Positions 14,086 to 27,278 are shown, numbered from the stretch's first letter. The stretch is 64,000 nt of DNA from Agelaius tricolor (GCA_023055355.1 JALJCS010000007.1:6250001-6314000), one strand, 5' to 3'. The notes: generated from the letters alone by a model not told the origin. Program-made: numbers and translations.

Positions 14086-14090
14086 CAAGG
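14086..14090 (+). repeat. target-site duplication, right copy (CAAGG)
   Basis: Exact match to the five bases at 13618-13622 on the other side of the LTR. Confidence 0.85.
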
Positions 14091-17000
14091 CTTCAATGGC
14101 AAGAAAGTGTTCTGGCAATTGACTCATCCTCCTCATTTCCAGCAGTGAAAATGGCCTTCTGTGAAAGTAGCACCTCTCCTCATTATAGAGAGGAACTCTC
14201 CAGACAGGCTGCTGGCCCTAGATAACAGAGCAGTTGCACTTTGTATTCATTGAAACTGATGCTTGGGCTCAGAACTCCTTGTTAAGGCACATTTGTGTGG
14301 GCGAGAGGAGAGCCAGAAAGGCCATGTGGTTCAAGTCAGCTTCATCCTCCTATTGCTCAAGAGCAGAATTGCCTAGGAAAAAAAAAAAAAAAAAAGAAAA
14401 AAAAATCTCTTTTACCCAAAATTTACAGCATTCTCAGTGAGGATAGAGAGATTCTTGTCCACAGTAGGGAGGCGTGGGAGGAGACACTTGGAGAGTATTA
14501 ACTTCATTCGTGGGAACAAGCATGAGAATGGTTGATGTTAAAGAATAAAAGATCCTTCCCACATTTCCCTTTAATCCACTGCACCTTTATTCTGCAACTG
14601 GCAGAGCTCGGCTTCCCCCTCCTGGGGAAAGGATGGATGGGCAGGAGCAGGCAAAGGATTTTCCTTCTCTCGGTGCTCCAGCGTGGAACTGTTTTAAAAT
14701 TCCTGACTGTGGATACCTCTGGCTTTAGCTAAAGGGCTTATGAAGAGCAAGGTAATTTGGAAATCAAGCCTGTTGAAGCAGAATGAAATCTGCTATGGCA
14801 ATGGTTTTTTCTCTGCTAGAAAAATATTTGGTGTCCAGTCATCAAAGCCCACAGTTGCTGTTTTGAAATGTTCAGTGCTGATAATCTGCATTGTTTTGGT
14901 GCTGGAAATAGAAACCCTGTGTGCACCTAATAGAGACGTTCAATTCTGAGTCACAGGAAAATACCCTTGCCTTCATTAACTTGAAAAATCCTTTTAAAGT
15001 TTGCAAAACAGTGATTTTAAAGTTCAAGGACAATTGATGATGATTCCCTTTTAAGAACTAAGAGCTCAGTATCTGTTTTGACAACAAAGGCATGCATTAT
15101 CATAATGACATGGGCAAAGTAAAACAGTGCAGGATTGATCAGGTTCAGTAATAACCTCAGCCCTTTCAGTGAATCAATCAAAAGACAATGAAAATTTATA
15201 CCTAAGCATAACAGCCCATCAGCTGTGCAGCTTATTTCTGATTTCTTTTTAGTAACCTGTGAGTACTCAAGCACAGATACATAAAACACAGCTGGTTACT
15301 GGTGCCTTTAACACTCATGGAAGTGTCAAGGGCATCCAATCTCTTAAACAGGAGCACCTGTTCATATGAAACAGCAAAGTTTCAGGTTTTGAAGATGTAC
15401 AGGTTCATTTTCATGGAGGCTCAACTTAATTTTTTACTCCTTCTTTTAAAATCAACCCCAAAGGTATGACCTTTTTATCTCAGTTGTTAAATTTTTCAAA
15501 AGAAGCTAGCAGATATCCCACCTTTGAAAAGTGGATACATTTAAATGGACACAAGTCTGGGAAGATTAAAAAAGAAACTACTATTTGTTTATGCAAAACT
15601 TGGTGTATGATAGTCCTGGAGGCACATGGGAGTTTGAATTTCATTAGTGGCAGCAATTCTACATGTATTCATAAATCTTCTTGTTTTATTTTATTTTCTA
15701 AGCTTCCAGAAAAGCAAGGTTATCACTTATTTGTGTAATTTGTGACACTTATTTGGGGAATTCCATTTTTTACTGAGAAAAGGAATTAGGGTTTTAAAGT
15801 CATAATTTCTTCCCTATTTCTTACATAGCTGCTGTCCCACAGATAATTAGCCTGAATATATTTGGTGAATAGTAAATACTTAAAAATCTATATTTACACA
15901 AACCTGAATTAAAGGCTTAATAAAATAAAAAAAAAAAACAAAACCAGAAAATGGACCATGTCTTAAGTAGGTGATTGCTGCATGTTTCCACATCGAAGGT
16001 TTGTCTCTCATCTGGATTTGTGTGTGGCTTTCTCATTCTGAGCTCTACATTTTGTTGTGTTCTTGTGCCAAGAGATATGAAGAGTTACAAATATCTCTAT
16101 CAAATGCTTTAGTGGAATTATATTTATTTTTCCAGACTTTAAAAATGTAAACTACTTGGCATTTTACAGTTTTCTCAGTAGACTCCTGAGAACCAGCAGA
16201 CAGTCTGGTTGTTCCCCCAAGTCATCATGCCAGAGAAAGCATGATACACAGGAAACAAATATAAAGTATTTATTTAATAATGAATTCAGGATATGAGCCT
16301 GGAAATTGCCAGATTAGATGCAAATTTCAATGAAAATACAAAGATACTATTTGTGTCCTATGTCTTTATCTAATCTAAAAGTAAAAACTTTTTCCTGTGG
16401 CCCCTTCCTATTTAGATATCCAATTCTTTTACACACAGACCAAAAAGCTCATAGTTCCCCAATAAGTAGCTCTTATTAATGCATATTCATCATGTTTGCT
16501 AGAAAAGAAAATCCAAGTCAGGGGTGTACTTTAGTGTGTTAGAAGATATATTTCGAAAGATGCGAACTTGGGTGGAATATTACAACGGTTCCAAGATTAG
16601 AAATTCTCAGTTCTACACAAAGAACTGGGCGAATTTCTATCTCATACAAACCAGCTTAAGTTGTCAGGTATGGAAATATTTGCTTCCAGATGTGCCAGCT
16701 TTAACTCTGTTCCCAAGACTTTAATTTTTTAGTGTTACCTGCTATTGCCCAATCCTCCATGATTTATTTTTACATGATCTTCAGCTTGCAGCTTTGATTT
16801 AAAGAAAAAGAGCAAACCAAACAAACCTCCCCCCTTAAATATTTTAACTAGACTGGTTTCTCCTTGGCCTTAGATACCTTCTGTGTCCCAACACTATGAA
16901 TTTGGAGGACCAGGTGTAAAAAGCCCATGGATGCTTCTAGAAGGAGCCACAGGCAGCTGTGACAGATCACCCTGTGACCCCCATCCTTCTCCAGAGCTCC

Positions 17001-17304
17001 AGCTAAAACTGTGTTTTTCACAAAGTGTTGCAATTCTTCATTAGGTGCTGACAATGGCATCTGAATATTTTCAACAAGATTTCCAGATGATATGATTTCC
17101 AGGTTTTATAAGCTTTGAGGAATTGGCAGCATGGATCAGGTTTGCAGCTGATGAATTGAGTGTGAAAGTATCTGTGAGCCTAACCCTTATGATAACTTCT
17201 TTCTCTTACTGTCCTTTCCCCCCTCTTTAATAATTCCCTGGTTTTAGCTCCTTACTCAAGCATTGGAACTGAAATAAAGAGCAACACTAGTGGGAGCCCT
17301 CGAC
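14091..17304. other. unique non-coding DNA with an A-rich run
   Basis: No gene is recognised. A run of about 28 bases, nearly all A, lies at 14378-14405, and a second A-rich run lies at about 15920-15945. Neither is preceded by a recognisable retroposed gene. The remainder is AT-leaning unique sequence. Confidence 0.55.
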
Positions 17305-17580
17305 TGGCTAGACAGCACTGACACAGCCTAGTGACAGGACAAGGGGGAATGGCCTCACACTGGAAGAGAGGAGGTTTAAATTACTATTGGGGAGAAATTC
17401 TTCCCTGTGAGGGTGCTGAGGCCCTGGCACAGGGTGCCCCATCCCTGGCAGTGTCCAAGGCCAGGCTGGATGGAGCCCTGAGCAGCCTGGAATAGTGGAA
17501 GGTGTCCCTGCCATATTGGAACTGGAGGATCTTTGTTTTCCCTTCCAATGCCCCAGGGCATTCTGTGATTCTATGATTTA
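17305..17580 (+). mobile_element. CR1 LINE, 5'-truncated 3' end
   Basis: The sequence matches the 3' untranslated end of avian CR1 in plus orientation. It includes the segment on bacterial-free retroelement hallmarks such as the GACAAGGGGGAATGG motif, the ATTCTTCC segment, the block ending CCCCATCCCTGGCAGTG, and the short 3' tail repeat ending ATTCTGTGATTCTATGA near 17577. CR1 inserts by target-primed reverse transcription and is usually 5'-truncated, as here. Relative to the consensus I remember, a segment of about 15 bp appears to be missing before the CCCATCCCTGG block. No reverse transcriptase frame is retained, so it is inactive. The left boundary is approximate. Confidence 0.92.
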
Positions 17581-20500
17581 ACTTTCCCTACTTCCATTAC
17601 CCCTTTTTTAACCCCTGCTGCAGTCTGCTGAGATTCCTGGGTATTTTTCTCTGCAGCAAACAGGAAACTCTGTATTTCCACCACTCCGGTCCAGCAGTTT
17701 TGATCCATTTGAAGAACATCTCACTTGACCTTCCATTTTAAGGGGTGGAGACATGAATCTCCCAGGGCTATTCAGGCCACCAAGACAGACCCAGGTCAGA
17801 CCAGCTCTGCCTACACCATGCAGGAGGACCTGACCCATCCCTCCATTTTCACTCTCCCAAAGGCTTTCCTCCTTCCAGTCCCAAAAATATTTGAAATTGT
17901 TATTTCATAAGATAATACAACCATAAGAATGTGGCTAATATTCCTGGAATTTCTGTATTGCCTGAGGTACATACTATTTGATTTTTTAGTGGTAAATGGA
18001 AAAGGACTTTTAGGTCCTTAAAGTGATTGGTGATCTGTGTAAAACCATACATTTCTTTAAGCTAATTGAATTGTCAAGAAATGCCTATGCTAATTTTATT
18101 GTAAATTTTTGCCTTATTAGAAGGTCCATATTCATGTCAGGATTCAATGCTGAAGATTTATTTTTATGTCTTTTACTCAGGATAGCAAACAGTTCCAGTT
18201 TCAATCATCTAGACTACACTTGATTAAAACATCTGTGAAGCCGAGTGTATTAATTAACTGTTTTTCTAGTTTAAGGATTTTTTTTTTGTGCCTGAATGGC
18301 AAATCATCTTCCCATGCAATATCAGATAAAGTTGGTTCAATGATCCTGTCACTTATTTTCCACACAATTGTTCTCTTCTGCTTTTGTGGTGTGTTTTGCT
18401 CCTCAGTGCCTTGATACAAATTTGTGACTCTGCTGATCAATATGAAATCAATTACGGTTTGACAAAGTAGAGTTGCAGATTTTTAAAAATTTTCTGGTGT
18501 GAGAAAGATTATCCAGGACTGTCTTCACAGCTTATTATAAAATTCTTCATAAACATCACAAATTTCACATAATAAATGAGAAATATAGTTGTTTGTCACT
18601 GTTGTTGACACAGTTTGCAGATTCCCTCTGCAAAAACTCAAACATTACCCTCATTCATCAACTAAACTTTAATTAAATGAACTTCACAAAACCCTATCTC
18701 AGCAAGGCTCTTGTGAAATTTATTTTATGTTTTGAGGCCCTTAGCTGAAATGTGCTCTGCAGCTGCAAAATGTTCTTCTTGTCTATTGAACAAACTCTGT
18801 ATCCACTGCCTGCTTCTCACACTTCAGGGTTTTTTTTCCTGATGTGGTGGAAAGTGAAATTAAACCCATCCTATTCTGTGTGATGTCCTGAGGAAAGTGC
18901 TGGGGTTTGTGCTGCAGAGATCTGTTGTACCAGCAGAAGTTGATAGCAATGATGTCAGGAAGGACTGAAAATAAAATAAGGCTAAAGGTAGAATGTTCCA
19001 TCCAGTGGAATGAAAGAATATCTTTCTGCTGCAGATGAAGAGCTGAACCATTGTTCATGAGGGAAAAAGTACATATAGGGACCCTAAGGCTGATATGTGA
19101 TCCAAATGCAAGCCCTCATCCAAGAAACTGAGGCAGACAGCAAATGTGAATTCCTTGCATCAGTTAAAGCTGAGATAAAATCTAATATATGCAACATTGC
19201 CACATGACCTGTTGTCTCTACCACTATTCCAAGAGAAAAAAAATGGAGACAAATAACTCTAGTGGAGATGATGGAAATATTAATCCAGGAACAGTGTCAA
19301 ATGATAAATCATCTGCTTTCTTCATCAAGGTAATGAAAGATTTAGAATGGACAAAGATATTAAGCAAGGGGAACTTTCCAATTGCATGCAAATCAATGAC
19401 TTGGTGGGAAAACAATGCTTCAGTAGGAGGAAACAAGCTCATGATAATTTTTGACCTTTCACTTTGAAACATATAGAAATATTTTACAGGCAATAGTGTA
19501 AAAAATCTCAGAGGAAACAGATGTGGCTCAGAATGCACAGTTCTTCAGTAATTTAAGGTTCTATTAAAAATCAGGCAGGGCATCAGAGAGAAGTTTAATG
19601 ACAAGGGAGAGATCATAGGAACTAATGAGTTCTAAATCAACACATGAATTGTTCTACTGATACAGAAGATTGAGGTATGTTCTGGGGCAGTGAGTGAGGT
19701 GTGTTCTCTGCTTCTCTTGTATCGAACACAGGTAAATAAAAAGAGAACTTACAAATCTTTACTGTGACCCAGTGTGGGAGGCAAGTGGTGCATCCCCACT
19801 GAACAGTGCTCACTTTGCCACTGCAAGTTTTTCTCTGCCTGGAGCTCAATGCTGTGGTGAGAGAAGTTAGGTGTGAATATTCTCATTGTGAAACTGGTTG
19901 CCAAAGACAAATCTTGATGTAAAATAGCTGGCTAGCAACTGACACGGAAATGTGCAGGGGGAAATCCGTCCTTGCAGGTGAAGAGCTTTGTAAGGCATGT
20001 CCTCAAAGATGGTCAAACCTGCATTTCAAAATGCACAGGAAAAGGATGGATTGCTCAATTAGAGAGGAAAAGTATTTCCCACTCCCTCCATAGGTACACA
20101 CCCACCTTAAACCTGCTTCTGGTGAACTCAGTGGGTTGGGAGTCCTTGAGGCTGAAATCCCACTGCTGTGTGCAGGCAGTGCTGGCCTGAGCTTACCCAA
20201 ACCAGCCAGAGGTGCCAAGCTCACACTCAACACAAATGAAATCTCTGATACCCGAGGTTGGGAATTAGGATTAGTGGTGGGGTGTAATGAGTTATCTGTT
20301 TCCAGTTGTTTCCATGCAGGATACTGCATTCCCCTTTTCTTTCCCACTCTTCTCCCCTTCCTCCACACCTCTTCCCAGCAGCTCTGCCTTGGGTTTCAGC
20401 ACCTCAGCCCTGTTTGTCCTGCTGCTCCAGCCCAGCAAAGCTGCCTCTGCTCCTCCCAGGACCTGGTGCTGCCCTTCCTTCCCCTCTGCTGCTGATTTAT

Positions 20501-20723
20501 CTCCTGCTGGCAGCTGGCATGCCTTATCACAGAGCAAAACCTGAGCTGGGCCAGGCAACTCAGGTCTTCTGAGTCCCCAGAGAGGCACCTAATGATTAAA
20601 TATTTAATTAAAGATGACATGATTCCCAAACCAAGGAGAGAACTACATACCTCATACCTTATTTGAGGTTGTTAGAAAGATTTGGCTCCTGGTTTAGCGA
20701 ACATAAAATAAACTTCTGCAAGC
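17581..20723. other. unique non-coding DNA
   Basis: No gene or recognised repeat is present. Several open frames of 60-120 codons lie on both strands (for example minus 18201-18440, plus 19189-19467, and several overlapping frames at 20003-20629). None shows paired splice sites or a recognisable domain. The segment 20300-20560 is a GC-richer, pyrimidine-rich island but is CpG-poor and not a CpG-island promoter. Confidence 0.5.
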
Positions 20724-20925
20724 AAATAAATGTAGAAATGTATATCAATAAATATACATTTATTATAAAATTATATACATATATAATTATACAATATCAA
20801 TATTGTTATATTGTCAATATATCAAATTAGCAATCTTATAATATATAAAATATAATATATAAAATAATATATTAGTGTATTAGTATAATATTAATATATG
20901 AAATAAATGTAGAAACATATATACT
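20724..20925. repeat. AT-rich low-complexity block
   Basis: About 200 bp made almost only of A and T, built from ATATAA/TATAAT-type words with small inverted repeats. One example is ACAATAT and ATATTGT separated by two bases near 20794. Such DNA extrudes easily into hairpins and changes length by slippage. Confidence 0.9.
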
Positions 20926-21127
20926 GGTCTGGGGGTGGTTTTTTTTTGCTTTTTTCATCCGTTGGATCAGTAAATCTTGCCCAGGGTGACTGGAACACCT
21001 TGGCTGGCCATGGCATGTTCCTGTTGTTCTGCAAGGTACAGCTCATATGGTGGGGATCCCTTCCCTGCCCCCAGTGGGGAGATTTGCCTGTTTGGGGACT
21101 TTGGGACACATTTTTCGTGGTCATTTT
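20926..21127. other. unique spacer between AT-rich block and CR1
   Basis: A short unique segment with a T-run at about 20940-20957 and moderately GC-rich DNA. Nothing is recognised in it. Confidence 0.5.
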
Positions 21128-21250
21128 TCATAGAATCACACAGCATCCTGAACTGGGTGGGACCCTTCAGGATCATTGAGGACACCCCAAGAATCCCACC
21201 ACATGCCTGAGAGTGTTGTCCAAACACTTCTTGACCTCTGTCAGGCTTGA
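21128..21250 (-). mobile_element. CR1 LINE 3' fragment (reverse orientation)
   Basis: The segment starts with TCATAGAATCACA, the reverse complement of the CR1 3' tail. It continues through a block reading as the CR1 3' end and ends near CTTCTTGACCTCTGTCAGG. It is about 120 bp, strongly 5'-truncated, diverged and without coding capacity. The inner boundary is approximate. Confidence 0.85.
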
Positions 21251-23360
21251 GTCTATGATAATTTTCCATAAGTGAAATGAAATATCTTGATTTGATTAAA
21301 TTGAGAGAATAAATATCTCGATCACTGATGTCTTCCTCTAGTGATCCCACTGTGGCTCTCCAATATTAAAGTCCATTTTAGGTGCTGCTCCATCCTTCTG
21401 CAGCTCTGTGACTGCATCTGTATGTGCTGAAAGCCAGTCCTACTCTGGAAGCTGTTAAATAGTGAATATACAAAAAAAAATTCAAGTGTGAGATCCATTC
21501 AAGCAGTGCTGTTTTGTGCTGCCAAGCAATAGGAAAAGAGAAGGCACTGGAATCATGTACCCAAAGTTTTCACAATTTCTGACAACGCTGAGAATGTCTT
21601 TGGTTTCATAAGTGAATGACTTGAACTGTTCTTGCCTCCAAGGCAAATCTGTGAAGTATCAAGAAGGAATGATGTCTTGAAGGTACTCTGATGGTAAGGA
21701 GGAGATTGCTGCCCTGGCACTTGTGCTCTGGAAACAAAGCAGTGCCATTATAATTAAAGCAGCATCACCTGGAAGCAGATGAGTTAGGGGGGGAAATTGC
21801 CCTTTTACAGTGCTGTATTTTTTTCTCTGAAGGAAGGAATAATTCATTATATTACTGTGATATCTTTACTGAAGACATTTTCTCATCGGTGCTTGTCAAA
21901 TTTCAACTCATAAAAGCTGATTTATCTTAGGAACCTGCCTGCTTTCAGAGCACCATCTGCTGGTGCTTCCTGGGCCCCGTGGAAGAGCTCTCAGAGGTCT
22001 CTTCCCGCTGGAGAGCTCTGTTCCTCTGCATTCCCCAGAGGAGGGAAGGGTCTGGTGGTGTTCACTGCAGCTTGGTTGTGTTGAGAACCAGAAAAGCATT
22101 TCCTTAATTAAACTTCTGTTCAGTATCCATGCATCCTGCCAGAGTCTGTGTTCTGAAGGTAATTCTTATCCACATTCTGAAGACCTTTAAAAGGAGCAGG
22201 AATGTTTGCATCATGGGGATAATTCTTTAGTGATGATCTGTGGGCTTGGCCCCTTAAATTTTGTGTAAGCTCATCCACAGCTCTGTGGCTCTGCAGAGAA
22301 AGAGGCTGTGCTTTACCAAGTGTGAGCAAATGTGTTTAACAGACTTTGTGTGGAACTTGTCAGATTTTCAATTACATCTTTTGTTTAATGCTTTATTGCC
22401 TTTCACCCCTGCTCAAATACAATTTATTTCTTTCATAAACACAAATGAACTTGCCACATTTGAGGGAAATCAGTGATGACCGATCAAATTTATATATATC
22501 AAATTTATACCTATATAATTATAGGTCTGAATTGTGTTGAGGTTGTGAAAGAATATTTATGTGGGCTCTAGCCTTGGACCTGTAGATGGGTTATGAAGGT
22601 CCAGTGACCTTTTCTCAGTCAAAGTTATCTTTTAAACCATAGCACAGGATGTCCTGTGTCTCCAAGAAAACTGAAGAACTCTTCTATTTCTAGCCCCAAA
22701 CTTATCTAAATGCTTTGAAGGATTTAATACCCATATTTTAATCATGTTGATGACTTAGTTGTTTTTAGAAAGAAAACTCTAACTGAACTCTATGGTACAA
22801 AGTCATCAAAATGTCTCCTAAAAATACCTGCAAAGCAGTTAATGTTCTCTCTAGCCTTTAAATGTGCCTGAAGACTTAACACTGCATTAAAGAAATGAAG
22901 TACAATTAGAGTGTAGGATTATGTGGAGATATGAAGTAAAAGAGGCTTCTGAAATAACCATTTTGTAAGCAAAGTGTGAATTCTTTTTGGAAGAAGATGG
23001 TGTGAGTGGTGTCTGAACCAGCAGAGTCTGTAAGCCAGTGGTGCATTGGAGCCCTGATTCACTTTGCCCTTTGACTCCCTGCCCAAACAGCCCCAAAAGG
23101 GACTGGTAAAACCTAAAAGTCCCATTTCTGATGGCACTCCTTCCCTAACTCAGCCTTGCAGCCATTCCTGCCCTGAGCTGCAAGAATGGACTTCAGCTCA
23201 TCATCTTTGCACAGAGCTTTGAGCCTGGTTGGTCTGGACTTGCAGGGGTGTCCTGTGGGACTGGATTGTCCTCACATTCCAGGTGTCCTAAGAGAATTAA
23301 GCCTGAACAGCAAGATGTGGATCTTGCACCTCCAGGAAGCTTTGCCACCTGCAGGCATCC
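21251..23360. other. unique non-coding DNA
   Basis: No gene is recognised. A short imperfect repeat of ATCAAATTTATA occurs twice with a period of 15 bp near 22483-22509. The last 250 bp before the GAA tract are moderately GC-rich. Confidence 0.5.
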
Positions 23361-23770
23361 AAAGCAAGAAAGAAGAAGAAGAAGAAGAACAAGAACAAGA
23401 ACAAGAAGAAGAAGAACAGAAAGAAGAAGAAGAAGAAGAAGAAAAAGAAGAAGAAGAAGCACAAGAAGAAGAAGAATAAAAAGAAGAAGAAGAACAAGAA
23501 GAAGAACAAGAAGAAGAATAAAAAGAAGAAGAAGAACAAGAAGAAGAACAAGAAGAAGAACAAGAAGAAGAACAAAAAGAAGAAGAAGAAGAAGAAGAAC
23601 AAGAAGAAGAAGAACAAAAAGAGGAAGAAGAAGAACAAGAAGAAGAACAAAAAGAAGAAGAAGAAGAAGAAGAAGAAGAAGAAGAAGAAGAAGAAGAAGA
23701 AGAAGAAGAAGAAGAACAAAAAGAAGAAGAAGAAGAAGAAGAACAAGAAGAACAAGAACAAGAAGAAGGG
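23361..23770 (+). repeat. GAA trinucleotide microsatellite/minisatellite
   Basis: About 410 bp of AAG/GAA units, interrupted by AAC and a few AAT triplets. An uninterrupted GAA core runs from about 23650 to 23716, roughly 22 units. Larger units are also visible: the AATAAAAAGAAG junction at about 23475 recurs at about 23517, a 42-bp period. The plus strand is nearly pure purine. All three plus frames translate to repetitive E-, R- or K-rich strings and the minus strand to F- and L-rich strings. These are by-products, not genes. Confidence 0.98.
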
Positions 23771-24684
23771 TGAAACAGAGAATCTGCTGGGAGGATGACT
23801 ATGGAAGGTCAGCTTGTGAATCCAAATACAGTACTATTATTGAGTCAGGTGCCACAGTTTTGGCACTTAGATTGTATATAATTATTTTACAACACTGCTG
23901 TGAGGTGGTGTTATCAATTTAAGGATGGGATATCTTTGTTTCAGGAATAGAGGTGCAATCAGGTAGGATATCTAAAATGCAGAAGAGAATAGAATTGCTA
24001 TCATCTACATCCCAGTTGCACAATAAATCCTTTGCTACAACTTCCTTCTTAGTACAGTAAGTTTGGTGTGCCACTTCAGCAGAGTGAAGTACAGCTGAGC
24101 TTCTCAAATACTTCACAGTGATTTTGCAGAAATCTGTTCCCAAATGTCAGTCCCAACAGTGAATTTAGAGGGCTTGAGGTGGAACACAAGTACAGTACTT
24201 GTCTTTCATCCTCTGTCAAATTTTGTGTGTGTAGGTGGCAAGCTCAAGCAGCACCTGCCAACTACTTACTGGTTATTGGCTTGGAACAGAGCTGTTTACA
24301 TTTAGTTCTGAGGCATCCATTTGTGTACTGCTTTGTATTGCTTTCAGAATTGTACTGACAATCATGAAATTTTAGGTTCAACCAAGTACACGGTCTCAAA
24401 GCAGGAGCTCTAATTTAAAACCACTTTATAATCAACAAAGAAAAATTGGTCTGAAATCAGTTACCAATGCACAGCTTGGTGGCAGGACTATATTTAAGAT
24501 ATGCAGTGTATCAGCCATTGAGTGCACAGGAGACACTAAAAAATTATATTAACATTTACCAGACAGGCTTTTAGAACAAGGGTTTAACAGCTTGGGTTGT
24601 GCCCCCAGGGTAATTGTTGAGACCTGAACTCTCATCAGAACATACAGTGCCTTATGCTTCAAGGGGGATGAGCACATAAGGGTA

Positions 24685-24729
24685 TAATAATAATAATAAT
24701 CATCATCATCGTCATCATCATCATCATCT
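24685..24729 (+). repeat. AAT then CAT trinucleotide microsatellite
   Basis: About five AAT units run directly into about ten CAT units, with one CGT interruption. The switch from AAT to CAT in the same phase suggests a point change spread by slippage. Confidence 0.95.
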
Positions 24730-26630
24730 GTTTTCTGCGCCCTGTTGAGAGAGTGTGTCTTAGGTGACAGTTACAAAAATGAATCTGTTAGCTGGTAACA
24801 CTTTCCTCATTCTTGCCACTTTTGGTATCACATGCAAAATTGGCTTCTGATTCCTTTATAGTTTTATTTCTGTGTATTGTGACCAATGGGTAGCTCTCCT
24901 CAGACTCTGTTGCTGATGTGCAGTTTGCAGTCACCTTCTGCACAGTCACTGCTGCCCCAGCTTTGTTTTGAATATTGTGTTCATCCCTATCAAGATCCAT
25001 CTTCCCTCCTCTTGTTGATGTATCTGTCTAAAGGGTATCTGGAATGCCCTGGGTGGTTAGTGTAAATGTACATTAATTGCACAAATAATGCAACATTTCC
25101 TTACCTACCTTCCCTGCCAGAAAAGAAGTTTTCTTTGTTTCCTTGCAGTCGAGGTGATGCCAGATTTGCTGAATCTTCCATTTGTGAATTTGCATTTTGA
25201 AAACATCTTTACTCAACAATAATCAAAACTGTCACAGAGTTTTTACATGGGGAACATGTTAAGGTGGTTTCTTCCTTTAATCAAGTGGTATCAGATTTGA
25301 CAGTTATTGGAAAGACCTTATGCCACATTAAAGAGCCTTTTCTTGGAAAGCTTCTTCCAAAAAAAACCAACTGTGGTTTGCCACACAATTTGATTACCAT
25401 GAATTATCTTGAGGCTTAGGTTGACTTGAACCAGTTGAGTGGAAAGCAGAAATCACCTTGGAGCCAAAGCAGGTAGCTGTGAGGCTGGCCCATGATAAGT
25501 TAATTTCTCTGTATTCATCTCCAAGTGTAATTCATTCCTTAATCTTTGCATATTGATGTGTGACAGAAAAGACAAAGTTACATCTCCTATTTGAGACAAA
25601 AGGCAATTTTTCAACTGCCCCCTTCCTAAGGGACTGGTGAAATCACCGTGGAGGTGTGTGGGATCCCTGGGTGCCAAGCAGAGAAGGATTTGAGAGGGAG
25701 GGGCTGCCAGGACCCTGCAGTGCCCCTGTCCTGAGCTGGAGGCTGGGAGCAAGGAAGAATCTCCCCATCCTTGTGCCCAGGATCTCTCTGGCACAGGGGA
25801 ATGCAGACAGGAAGAGATCTGGGACAAGAAGCTGTGCTGGGAGCCAGGCAGATGCCATATGCCTTCCTTCCTTTCTGTGCTTCCATAAACTGTGCCCGAG
25901 TGCTTGGCTGGCCACAGGGAAGGCTCAGGAGGTTCTGCCAGAGCAGCTCTGGATCAGGCAGGGAAGGTTGATGGCTGCAGCTCCTCACTGATGCTCTCTT
26001 GCTGCCTCCTAACCTGCCTGCTCATTTCTGCACTGCCAGATACCTTGCTCTGGGAGAAGTCTTTTCATTTCTGAATCTGTGTGGGAAACAGCCCCGTCTG
26101 TGGCAGCTTTGAGGAGGTGTTGTCACATCAGAAGGTGCAGTTCTGGCTTTTGAACCAAAGCCTAATGCTCCAAGCACATACACACCATTTTACGTGTCTG
26201 AACAGCACTGTGCTTGTTAAATATGAATGTTTCCAGGACTGCTGCCCAGCTCTGCAGATACAGCATTCTAAGATTATCCATTTGCTGTCTTTCCATCAGC
26301 TGTGTTCACTGCAGGAATGGAGATTATCTATCTGCCAACCATGGAAAGCTCTGAAAGTCAAGCTGTGTCCTTTCTGGCTTGTGAATCATCACCTGGAACC
26401 TTGACTCAGCAGTCACAGGGGAGCTCTTAGGCCATGGTTAATATGTATTCTTGTGATCTAAAAGATTCTCTGTGGTGCTGTGTTATTTATTATTTCTTTA
26501 AAAATGCTTACGTGGGATCCTACCCATAATCTTTAGTTCCATGGAGCTAAGGGAATAAAACAGTGGAAAATTACTTTTAGTCTGTTCAGAGAGGGGGATG
26601 TGACATTAAATATATTTTGAATGCAGATAT

Positions 26631-26705
26631 AAGTCTATATATCTATATATTTATATATCTATATATCTGTATATCTAAATACCTATAAATATATATATAT
26701 ATTTA
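26631..26705 (+). repeat. TATATC-type hexanucleotide repeat
   Basis: Imperfect units of the form TCTATATA with interruptions end in a pure AT run at about 26688-26701. Confidence 0.93.
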
Positions 26706-27251
26706 AGAAATATCACTTTCCCAGCTATAGTTAACTGAAAATCAAAATAATATATTGCTTCAAGGTGTCAGCTTTTAGTTCCAGTGAGATATGATGTTCT
26801 GGCAAGAGGAAGAAATGTATATGAGTGTGAACTGGGTGTGAGAAGAATACTTAAAGAGATGGTTTTCTTCATTATTAATATAGCTTTTGGATATTCTGTG
26901 ATTATTTATAACTATAAAAAGCATGTTTTGCATCGAAGGCAATTATTCCAGTTAACAGCATGCTCAGGCTATGATAATTGACTGAACAATCTTATAATAC
27001 TTTGCCCCTTTCAAACCTGTTGCTTGGATACCACTTTCTTTGAACTATTATGTACCTTGCTGAAAATTAAATAGTAAAGAAAAGGTTTTAGCAGGTCTTT
27101 CCTTTGTCTTTTCCATCAACTCTATATTATAAAATACTTTCAGAAGTGGAGACAAAGGGTTGGGGCTTTCTGGCAGTAAAGTACTGACAGAAACAGCTGG
27201 AAAATGCAACTCATGTGCAATCTGAATTCAAACCTTTGTTTTCTAGTTATG

Positions 27252-27278
27252 GTTTTGTTTTGTTTTTTTTTTTTTTTC
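27252..27278 (+). repeat. T-rich homopolymer run
   Basis: A stretch of T with three G interruptions near its left side. No retroposed gene body is recognised on the appropriate side. Confidence 0.9.

Noticed and set aside
14378..14405. Poly(A) run considered as the tail of a processed pseudogene
   Set aside because: No recognisable gene body precedes it and no flanking target duplication was seen.
23248..23922. 224-codon Arg-rich frame, the longest in the window, and a 154-codon Phe-rich frame opposite
   Set aside because: Both are translations of the GAA microsatellite. Stop codons are simply absent from the repeat.
24788..25000. Minus 70-codon frame with a charged translation
   Set aside because: An in-frame stop lies just upstream, there is no strong splice acceptor and no domain. 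Treated as chance.
25453..25991. GC-rich block open in several frames on both strands
   Set aside because: The frames contradict each other, CpG is scarce and no domain is visible. GC-rich DNA has fewer stop codons.
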